64,000 bases of DNA. Origin: Gracilariopsis chorda. Its lineage: Eukaryota > Rhodophyta > Florideophyceae > Gracilariales > Gracilariaceae. The position numbers and the translations under genes are program-made. Below the pieces are notes generated by a model. The model made no database searches and was not told the origin of the DNA. It saw only the letters and a list, made by a program, of their open reading frames with translations. Positions 56,058-64,000 of the stretch are shown piece after piece. Numbering within the stretch: position 1 is the first letter of the stretch; each line of letters starts with the position of its first letter. The stretch is from NCBI GenBank assembly GCA_003194525.1, contig NBIV01000096.1, forward strand, positions 186,001-250,000, written 5' to 3'.

Positions 56058-56345
56058 GCACGTATTGGGTTTACCCTTGTACACAGCAACTGAAATAAAT
56101 GTGATTGGCCGCGACGCCTGATCAATGGTATGTTGTTTGGCGTTCCGTAAGTGGTGTAGGGAGACCCTGGTCTGGGGTTGCGGTTTTAAGATATTTTTAG
56201 GGGGTATAGATTCTGAACAATGATTGGAGCCTCGGTCTCGGGCTTTATTGTTGGCGTGCCAACTGTGAGCAGAAGATGAAACAAGATAAGGGTAAGCAAT
56301 TCTACCCCGTTGTCAACACATGGCGATTAGGGTGCGAATCACGTA
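56058..56345. repeat. Dispersed repeat R, copy 2, upstream of the NB-ARC gene
   Basis: Same sequence as 40995-41281. Its right edge (GAATCACGTAT) is 354 bp before the receptor start codon, so it may supply promoter or leader sequence. Confidence 0.85.
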
Positions 56346-56698
56346 TGCCATCTCAAGTTGTCCCCGTTGCCGTCATGCAATTCGTGCCCGTCGGCAAGTT
56401 CACGCACAGCTGGCTGCTTTCACATATCTTCGGACTGGCTCCCCCTCTTTCTGGCGTTGCTGTTTGTGTCAAGAGAGCCTGCGCAGCGTGAATTTCTACT
56501 GTGCGGCCCACCTGCTCACCTTTCTAACCAACCTCGCCGTTCTCGGTAGCGCTCCTTTGGCACGCTGTCCTTTGTATCACACACCGCTACGCCCTTCATC
56601 TTTACTGGAGGCACACCACTCGGCCTGTCCACCTTCGCCCTTCAAACTTTGAAGTCCTTTCTCATTTCCGCGCAGGTGAGCTCCTCAGCACTACGATA

Positions 56699-59600
56699 AT
56701 GGATGTTGCCACGGGTATAGCAGCTGCTGCAAGCGTGGTGAAAGTGCTAAGTGAGCTCGACAAATTAGTTGGAAGACTCGTTGTGCGTAGTAATGTCGCG
56801 CAGGATAATGCTGAAACTCTACATCGATTGGATCAGTTGTACAAAGACGCGGCTAATGTACTACAGGCACCTGAGCACATTCCGAGCACCAACTTTATCA
56901 TAACCGATAGACTTGGCCATTTTGAGACACTTTTGCAACAAAACGCCGAGAAGCTCGAAGAATGGCGTACGAGTGTAGAAACAGGCACTTTCATGAATAG
57001 AGTTCAACGAATGAAACAAATCCTTGACAAGTGCGAAAAGGATGCCACGGAATTCTACCAGTTTTTGATGGAACATGTATCTCCAGCTATTAACGAAGAG
57101 GACAATGCACAACCTGGAATATACGCACGAGACAACAACGTTCCACGAAACCCACCCCGATTGACGCAAGATTATGACAATCCCAATACTTGCGAAGGAC
57201 GGCTCAGAGCATCCATTCTGGACCCAAGTAGCAGACAAGTAATCGCTGTTGTGGCCTCAGGGAAGGGAGGGGTTGGCAAGACGTGCGCCATGCGCGGACT
57301 AGCTTGGGAACCCCGCATTCGCGAACGATTTTCTGGTGGTACGCTGTACATACAGCTTGGAAATGATTCAGATATATCCACTGTAATCAAAGGGATCGCA
57401 CGAGTCGTGGATCGCACGGGGAACGCGAGTTTGGCAAAAACGATTGCAAGAATCAGACTTCTTCAAGACGCAGCCGACAAAGCATCAATCTGGTTCCGGC
57501 CACATACGTGTCTCCTGCTAATAGATGACATTTGGTGGGAAAACGGAATTGACATCGAAGTTCTCAGAGTTCTTTGCCAAATGCTGAACGAAGAAAGCCG
57601 CATAGTATTTACCTCGAGAGACAGACGGTTTTTGGAGGGTGCCGATTCAGAGATAGAATTTAAGGAGACAGAAGCACGAAGCGTCCTAGCACGGAGGATG
57701 CTAATGACGCACGCAGGCTTTGAGGGCGGGACTGAGCTTGGAGAGAAAAATGAGGCAGCCGTTGGAGCTATTCTTGACATGTGCCAAGGGCTTCCTCTTG
57801 CGCTTGGTATTGCAGGCGCTTCTGTTCGAAGCATCCTGGGCACGAAGCGTGCAGATCAGGGACAAGACGCGTGGTCTGATTTCCATGAAGATTTGTTGTC
57901 GAAGCGGAAGAATTTGCTTAATACCTCGCACGAGAAGAACAAGCTGCCGAATATTGTGGATATTTCTCTTGAAGTGTTGGAGAAGAGCAGTGACGGTAGA
58001 AGCTACCAGCAGCTTTTCAAGGCTTTGTGTGTTATTCAAAAACAACAGACGGTGCCGATTCGTATGCTTCAGAAGTTGTGGGATTTGAATCAGATTGACG
58101 AAGCCAAAGAAGTTGTGCAAAAGTTTTGTACGGTGTCGATTGTGCAAAAATGTACGGATGGCAGCACTTGCATACAGCTGCATGACTTGATACTGGATAT
58201 TGCCGTTGACAGAGCATCCGAACAGTTCGAGACTCAAAAGTACTTCCGAACCCTGGTCTGCAACTACATCCCAAGTGAAGAGAGAATGAATGCGCCATCG
58301 AATGATCCGGAGACTACAGAAGAGCAGGATACTGGAGTTTGTGTTGGTAAGATATCTAAGCGAATGATTCTGCAACTATTCTGTTGCATGCCAGGCCCAG
58401 GCAGTGATACTGAGCCGGTTGATTCCACGCGAGTAGACACGCATCCCGTCAGCGTGTTCCAAAAGTGGTGGGACACTGCAGATGATGCATACTTGCACGA
58501 CAACCTCTGCCGAGTACTTAGGGAAGCAGGATACGCTAACGAACTGATTTGGTTACTATCGAAACCGCAATGGATTGTGATGCGGCTGTTGCACGGCGGA
58601 ATCTACGCTGTCGAACAAGATCTAGAGCACGGCAAAGCTATTGCGCGATACAAGGCACCCAAGGAGGAGAAGATGCTAAAGTTTCTGGAAGCGGTGGGCA
58701 AAGCAGCGCGCATGAGCTGTACATTTGTGGAGGACAACCCTTATGAAGTATGGTTCCAGATGTACGGGCGTCTGGTGTGGTACGCGAAGGGATGCAACAG
58801 AACGCAAACATTTATCGACGAATTAGAACAGTGCGCGCGGAAACCATGGGCCAAACCCTCTGAACGCTTTCTTCAACCCGCTGGAGGGCCGGGCATGGGT
58901 TTGGTGAGCTGCCCTGGTACGGTACTTTGTGCATCTGAACACGATGATCGTTTGGTTTTCTTGTGGTACACAGACTCTGAAAACGTCTGTGTGACGCGGT
59001 ACAACCCGAAAACTGGGGTCCGTTCTACGCACAAGCTCCGATCCGAAGAAGGGACGGCACGCTTTTCAGGCTATACACAATCCGCCGCGTTTTCGTCGGA
59101 CAGGAAAAAGGTATCCACCGGTCATGAAACTGGAAAAACTGTGATTTGGGACCTGCAAACAGGATTCATGGAACGAGTTCTCGACGGCCACACGGGCGCG
59201 GTGTGGTGTGTGGCGTTCAGCGCGGATAGCACTCGGGTGGTGTCCGGGTCACAGGACCGCACTGTGCGACTATGGGACGCGCGCAGCGGAGAGGCGGTGG
59301 CGCAGGCTCTCGTCGGTCACACGGGTGCGGTGTGGTGTGTGGCGTTCAGTGCGGATGGCACTCGGGTGGTGTCCGGGTCAGACGACCGCACTGTCCGACT
59401 GTGGGACGCGCGCAGCGGAGAGGCGGTGGCGCAGGCTCTCGTCGGTCACACGGGTGCGGTGTGGTGTGTGGCGTTCAGCGCGGATGGCACTCGGGTGGTG
59501 TCCGGGTCATACGACGGCACTGTGCGACTGTGGGACGTGCGCAGCGGAGAGGCGGTGGCGCAGGCTCTCGTCGGTCACACGGACGCGGTGATGTGTGTGG

Positions 59601-60535
59601 CGTTCAGCGCGGATGGCACTCGAGTGGTGTCCGGGTCATACGACCGCACTGTCCGACTGTGGGACGCGCGCAGCGGAGAGGCGGTGGCGCAGGCTCTCGT
59701 CGGTCACACGGGTGCGGTGTGGTGTGTGGCGTTCAGCGCGGATGGCACTCGGGTGGTGTCCGGGTCATACGACGGCACTGTGCGACTGTGGGACGCGCGC
59801 AGCGGAGAGGCGGTGGCGCAGGCTCTCGTCGGTCACACGTCGGCGGTGTGGTGTGTGGCGTTCAGCGCGGATGGCACTCGAATGGTGTCCGGGTCACAGG
59901 ACCGCACTGTGCGACTGTGGGACGTGCGCAGCGGAGAGGCGCAGGCTCTCGTCGGTCACACGGGCGCGGTGTGGTGTGTGGCGTTCAGCGCGGATGGCAC
60001 TCGGGTAGTGTCCGGGTCGCTCGACTGCACTGTGCGACTGTGGGACGCGCGCAGCGGAGAGGCGGTGGCGCAGGCTCTCGTCGGTCACACCGGCGTGGTG
60101 GTGTGTGTGGCGTTCAGCGCGGATGGCACTCGAGCGGTGTCCGGGTCACTCGACGGCACTGTGCGACTGTGGGACGCGCGCAGCGGAGAGGCGGTAAGCG
60201 CCGCGCTGCCGCACGGCCAACGTATCACACGTGTTGCAGTGGATGCGCATGGGCTGTGCGTGGTGTCCTTCGCTTTCGGTGGTGTCGGGAAGCTGTGGGA
60301 CGTGCCTCGGGGGGCATGCGTGATGACGTCGCGCGACGCCGCGTGGGAGTCGACGCTCGACGCGCTGGTGCTCAAATGGTCCACACATGATGGTGCTACT
60401 ACCCGAATAGCTGAGCGAGATGCAGAGGGCTGCGATATTGTGCTGGCAACGCCGGAAGGAGAAGTGACTCACTTTGGCGATCGTTGGTGCTCCCTACAGA
60501 GTGGCTTTTCTGAGTTCTGTGAAGTAAAACACTAA
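56699..60535 (+). CDS. NB-ARC / WD40-repeat STAND receptor (NLR-like), 1278 residues
   Basis: An ATP-switch protein expected to sit inactive and oligomerise on sensing a ligand. N-terminus 1-150: helical bundle of unknown type. NB-ARC: P-loop GKGGVGKT 188-195, Walker B LLLIDDIWW 273-280, RNBS-B-like RIVFTSRDRR, GLPLAL 364-369, and LHD at 494-496 in place of MHD. A helical linker (about 500-800) is followed by WD40 repeats from about residue 830 to 1165: eight almost identical 43-residue units (GHTGAVWCVAFSADGTRVVS type), one 2 residues shorter, plus degenerate blades on each side. Differences fall at a few positions: after GHT, the W of AVWC, and the two residues around SGS-x-D-x. ATG at 56699 has A at -3 and G at +4. 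Single exon, no lesions. Repeat R lies upstream. A paralogue's tail is at 1-228. Immune or self-recognition role is inferred from the architecture. Confidence 0.9.
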   Translation: MDVATGIAAAASVVKVLSELDKLVGRLVVRSNVAQDNAETLHRLDQLYKDAANVLQAPEHIPSTNFIITDRLGHFETLLQQNAEKLEEWRTSVETGTFMNRVQRMKQILDKCEKDATEFYQFLMEHVSPAINEEDNAQPGIYARDNNVPRNPPRLTQDYDNPNTCEGRLRASILDPSSRQVIAVVASGKGGVGKTCAMRGLAWEPRIRERFSGGTLYIQLGNDSDISTVIKGIARVVDRTGNASLAKTIARIRLLQDAADKASIWFRPHTCLLLIDDIWWENGIDIEVLRVLCQMLNEESRIVFTSRDRRFLEGADSEIEFKETEARSVLARRMLMTHAGFEGGTELGEKNEAAVGAILDMCQGLPLALGIAGASVRSILGTKRADQGQDAWSDFHEDLLSKRKNLLNTSHEKNKLPNIVDISLEVLEKSSDGRSYQQLFKALCVIQKQQTVPIRMLQKLWDLNQIDEAKEVVQKFCTVSIVQKCTDGSTCIQLHDLILDIAVDRASEQFETQKYFRTLVCNYIPSEERMNAPSNDPETTEEQDTGVCVGKISKRMILQLFCCMPGPGSDTEPVDSTRVDTHPVSVFQKWWDTADDAYLHDNLCRVLREAGYANELIWLLSKPQWIVMRLLHGGIYAVEQDLEHGKAIARYKAPKEEKMLKFLEAVGKAARMSCTFVEDNPYEVWFQMYGRLVWYAKGCNRTQTFIDELEQCARKPWAKPSERFLQPAGGPGMGLVSCPGTVLCASEHDDRLVFLWYTDSENVCVTRYNPKTGVRSTHKLRSEEGTARFSGYTQSAAFSSDRKKVSTGHETGKTVIWDLQTGFMERVLDGHTGAVWCVAFSADSTRVVSGSQDRTVRLWDARSGEAVAQALVGHTGAVWCVAFSADGTRVVSGSDDRTVRLWDARSGEAVAQALVGHTGAVWCVAFSADGTRVVSGSYDGTVRLWDVRSGEAVAQALVGHTDAVMCVAFSADGTRVVSGSYDRTVRLWDARSGEAVAQALVGHTGAVWCVAFSADGTRVVSGSYDGTVRLWDARSGEAVAQALVGHTSAVWCVAFSADGTRMVSGSQDRTVRLWDVRSGEAQALVGHTGAVWCVAFSADGTRVVSGSLDCTVRLWDARSGEAVAQALVGHTGVVVCVAFSADGTRAVSGSLDGTVRLWDARSGEAVSAALPHGQRITRVAVDAHGLCVVSFAFGGVGKLWDVPRGACVMTSRDAAWESTLDALVLKWSTHDGATTRIAERDAEGCDIVLATPEGEVTHFGDRWCSLQSGFSEFCEVKH
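59186..60200 (+). repeat. Tandem 129-bp WD40-coding repeats
   Basis: Eight units of 129 bp (one of 123 bp, at about 59846-59968), almost identical at the DNA level, including silent positions. This points to unequal crossing-over or gene conversion within the gene. Confidence 0.9.
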
Positions 60536-61098
60536 ATGTAGTTTTAACTCTCGATTCGCGACTCAAGGGCACCTTCTGCCGAGGAACTTCAGAAAGCCCA
60601 AAAATCAAGATCCTTTCGGAGCTCCACCATTTTTACACCGTTGCAACCGTCTCGGCCAGTAGAATGCGCCTACAGAGCCGCAGACCAATCGGAAGTAAGT
60701 GTGCTGAGATATTGGCGCTTGACCCGCACCGCTTCAAGCCAAATGTGTTCATGATTTGGCGCTGTGATCACCGTAAAAAACAATCATAAAATTAGTATTT
60801 TCCATCTTGCGCAGCACATATTTACCAACAGAGCTGGACCTCACCACCCTTTCCCATACCCCATGATCAGCAAACCGCGCTCGTACAGGCAATACCAACA
60901 TACTCCTACCCAGACTCTGAACCCCGTCCTCCTGTATCGCTGCCCTGCCCATCGAACGATATTAGCCCATACCCCTTCAGTTCAACACCCACCCTTCCCC
61001 GCCCGCTCCACTTTGGCACTAGCAGTTTGCCCGCTCCCCTTTATGCACAATCTCTTTTGCTCTCAGAGCAAGATCTCGTTCGCACCAAGGAAGGCTAA
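60536..61098. other. Intergenic between receptor and transposase-like gene
   Basis: No gene recognised. The 3' flank of the receptor matches the left-edge paralogue for about 20 bp only. Confidence 0.4.
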
Positions 61099-63291
61099 AT
61101 GCCTTGCAGCTGTAAGAAAAAGCTTTGCTCGACCTGCCGAGCATGCAGTGCTTGCACATGCACATGCATTGCGGTTTCGGCTCAACCGCGCGGTCCCCCT
61201 CGAACTCTGGGGAAACGAAAGCGAACCATTATGTCTTATGCTGATCATGAAACGGACCTGGCGGAACTAGTGCATAACAAAAGAATTAATCGCTCTGTAT
61301 CCATCCGTGAAGGGGGCGCCTTGTCATCAGTTCAGGAAAACGAAAAGCTTAACCAACTTCTACATGTACTAAACTTATCCAGAATACTGCACAATCTGCC
61401 CAAAACACGCAAGACCATTGTTGTTGACAACGCCAAGGCAGGCGATTTGAACCGTTGCGATTACGCCTTCACTCAGATAATGACTGCTGTATCTGAACTA
61501 ATCTACCCAGGCGACAGTGCGGCGTTCCTCAAAAGGCAACAGTTCAAGCTAGCAACTGGTGCTGACGCCGAATGCGTCTATTCTGTGATAACGGCCGTTA
61601 GGGCGTCAAAAAGGGGCTCTATAGAACGGCGTGTCTTGCGGGGCTTCTTGTGTGCCCATATCCCGCGCACTAAGTTGAATGAGCTTTTTCAGAAGCATAC
61701 AGTCTATGGTGAAGAAAACGACCAAAGTCTGGAAGGACCTTCAAGTAATCATGATGCCGTCAATGCAGGGGACATCGTAGAGAATGCGTCCCAGTCTGTC
61801 CGGGATACTATGAGCGCGAGTGCCAGTCATGAGGAAGACAGTAATTTTCCTGGTATAGCTAAACGAACATATACAGCTTCAAGGCTAGATTGGGACCGCC
61901 TTATTGTGCGTGGAAGCTTGAAGCAGGAAAAAAGGCAGCTCACCAGAGGCACGGACGCAGAGGCCGGCCGCCTTGTCAGATTTCTGTTTTCCAGGCGCAA
62001 CGCTCAGTTACTGTCTTGGGGTACAAAGACTATCAACATGGGAGCTGAGAAAGTTGTGCTCCCAGCTGTGACACGTAAGCTCAAAAGGGCACTGATGTTC
62101 CGAGATTATGTGCAAGCATGCAAAGCGGAGGGTGAAAGCAGTGTTGGTCGAACCACTTTTTTCAGGTGGCAAATACTTTGATGACGCGAGAGTCAAAACG
62201 AAAAAGTGCTGTGGACTACGTGGTCGGCGCCTTAGTGAACGACAGCGTCCTGATTCTGAATCGTATTGTTCGGGCTTTCAGTACTGGGCAGACACAAAAA
62301 AAATGTTAGAGAACATAGAAAGAGTGCAGCACTTTCTAAAAGGGGTCTTCGTTGAGACGCACATTGGCAAGGACAATGACGGGTACCACGACAGCAGCCA
62401 TGCCCTGTCTGATGGCTTTGGGCCTACTGGCGCTCAGCTAATCCAAACAGTCCCTGTCACATTCAGAGGCTGTCTAAAGCCATTTGCATTACTGAATCAA
62501 ATACAAGCCATCGTTCCTACTGAAAGAAAGGATGCCTCAAATGCTGTAGATCGCTGCAGCCGTTGCTTTCAGGAATACTTTGCTCATCTTCATAGAGTGA
62601 AAATGCAGCAACGGGCATTCGAAAAGATAACTACGGACATCGTAGAGCACAAACTCCACAACCGGGCAGTATTGTTGGCTGATTACAAGATGAAGTTTGA
62701 GCCCATCCGGTTTCGCGAGAAGACTGTGGAGTTCTTCGGCAAGCGTGGTATTTCGTGGCACGGATTAGTGGTGTTCTATCTAGAAAAGCAATATGATTCA
62801 AATGGGGAATACAATGGTCCGGGGCATCTGTCTATGCTTTTCTACGACCATATTGTACATGGAGACTCAAGACAAGATGTCGTTGCCGTGGCATCTATAC
62901 TAGAAGCTGGGTGCATGCGGATAAGAAAAGACTTGCCCGTCGTTAATGAAGTAGTTCTTGTGAGCGACAATGCAGGCTGCTATCAGAACTCATTGCTCCC
63001 TATTATTGCCCTATTCGTTGCAAAACAGAACGGGCTCTCTATGGTACAGTTCATCCACTCTGAAACTCAAGATGGGAAATCATTGGTTGACGCTCACTTT
63101 GCTATTGCTATGAAGCATGTGAGTGACTATGTTGCAGAGGGTCACGACGTTACTACTCCGTCAGGTCTTGTCACAGCGCTAAGAGCGAACGGTGGTCTGT
63201 CGAACTCTAGTGCAGAATTAGTGCGCATATATAGAGCTCATCCAAACCTGGCAGGTTGGGAGGCACTACATGCATCCGACAACAATGGCTT
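61099..63291 (+). pseudogene. DDE transposase-like gene with N-terminal Cys cluster, 3' cut by an LTR
   Basis: Two overlapping frames, 61099-62181 and 62108-63290, fit together at a T6 run near 62158, where a +1 shift carries FRDYVQACKAEGESS into KYFDDARVKTKKC. The N-terminus PCSCKKKLCSTCRACSACTC is a dense cysteine cluster, perhaps zinc-binding. The core has VLLADYKMKFEPIRF, REKTVEFFGKRGISWHGL, EVVLVSDNAGCYQN and SETQDGKSLVDAHFA, a likely RNase H-fold with three Asp-containing blocks. Similar proteins are common in aquatic animals and algae; the superfamily name is uncertain (KDZ-like Cys clusters are a comparison only). Coding sequence stops at 63291, where a gypsy LTR begins. Confidence 0.6.
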
Positions 63292-63995
63292 TGTGGTGCA
63301 ATGCCCCAAAGGGGAAAAACACCGAAAGACGTCCGGGATCTTCCTCTCACGAGGTGAAACCAGTTGGGTAGAGCCCTCCCAGAGGTGTCACGGCGAAGCC
63401 GGTTTGTAAGACCAGGGACACCTGTCGCGACTCGCGCAGGGAGGTGAAGGCGAAGAATCGGTATCCGCGTGAGCGGGGTGTGGTCCTCAGTAGAGGTATG
63501 TTTCCACGTAAGTGGGGGTGTGTGAGCGGATGCGCACACGAGGGCCGCGGATAGCGGGAGGTGCTACCCTAAAAAGGGGAAAGAGGAAGGACGAGTGGGT
63601 CGCGAGAGCGACGAGTAGATACGGCGATGCCGGTGGACAGGACTCCCTATACAGGGCGAAACACCAATATGATTGGAACAATTAGTACTCCCAATGATGG
63701 GTCTCCTTTAGATGTGCAAGGGGGGTGAACTTCCGTACACTACGGTGCTTCCCTCCAAGGAGGAGTTGAGAACACGCGGAGGCGGTAAAGCTCAGAGCCA
63801 ATTCCCCAGGTTGGGGTCCCTTGTTGGGGAAGGTTTACTGGTGCGACGGCAGTGCGCCGTCGCACTAAGTACTAGCTTCCCAGAAATGGGTGTGAAAATA
63901 ATAAATAAAATTAACTAAAGTACTCCACATTCCGTGGCAACATCCACTACTGTGGCCAACCGCCAATTGACCCAAAACCGTGTCCCACGTGTCCA
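63292..63995 (-). repeat. gypsy LTR (minus orientation) at the window edge
   Basis: Strongly similar to 51936-52657. The flank on its left is the transposase-like gene, so it is either a solo LTR or the 3' LTR of an element that continues beyond base 64000. Confidence 0.8.
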
Positions 63996-64000
63996 TACCC

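Noticed and set aside
59272-60390. 372-codon ORF in the +1 frame of the WD40 array
   Set aside because: It is a shadow of the GC-rich, codon-periodic WD40 repeats; the real protein is in the other frame and has domains.

Overview
The window is nuclear DNA from a eukaryote. It is rich in transposons, poor in introns, and littered with decayed copies of single-exon host genes. The best guess is a multicellular red alga (florideophyte, Chondrus/Gracilaria type). The reasons are compact intronless ORFs, a large NB-ARC/WD40 receptor, nested copia and gypsy LTR elements, and aquatic-eukaryote DNA transposases. This is inference; no marker gene fixes the species.

Layout. 1-3.1 kb: the C-terminal end of an NB-ARC/WD40 (STAND/NLR) gene, split 12 codons from its end by a 2.83 kb piggyBac-like transposon with TA target duplications. 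5.7-6.4 kb: two palindromic MITEs with related ends whose halves are interleaved. 8.2 kb: an intact RING-H2 gene. 8.8-12.6 kb: relics of an MRM1-type rRNA methyltransferase, a LINE reverse transcriptase, DNA polymerase delta lacking its palm domain, and a Ser-rich gene. 13.1-16.5 kb: a Crypton-like locus, with a tyrosine recombinase converging on a GCR1_C-like DNA-binding ORF and a 141-bp hairpin-rich tandem array between them. 16.5-32.2 kb: mostly gene-poor, with a sodium:solute symporter relic, a small secreted protein gene, a transposon accessory ORF and relics of an unassigned ~580-codon gene, an O-methyltransferase and a farnesyltransferase alpha subunit. 32.4-34.3 kb: a PIF/Harbinger transposase with a Myb-like partner.

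34.5-53.3 kb is a stack of LTR-retroelement fossils. An old Ty1/copia element lies on the plus strand (34529-40994). A younger minus-strand copia (41284-53306, GTATC target duplication) is split by a Ty3/gypsy element (from 43483) and by a piece of a second gypsy in the opposite direction. The minus-strand copia sits between an amine-oxidase relic and a 287-bp dispersed repeat whose second copy lies upstream of the NLR gene. 54.5-56.05 kb: a Tc1/mariner element nested in a larger TA-flanked inverted-repeat element.

56.7-60.5 kb holds the main intact gene, a 1278-residue NB-ARC protein with eight almost identical WD40 repeats. It is a paralogue of the fragment at the left edge and is built like fungal allorecognition STAND receptors. 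61.1-63.3 kb: a DDE-type transposase-like gene with an N-terminal cysteine cluster, shifted once at a T run and cut by a gypsy LTR that runs to the window end.

The most promising signals are the WD40 receptor pair, whose repeats vary at only a few positions, and the recombinase / hairpin array / DNA-binding ORF module at 13-16.5 kb. Few genes here act together. The locus reads as an accessory region where a receptor family and mobile elements turn over.
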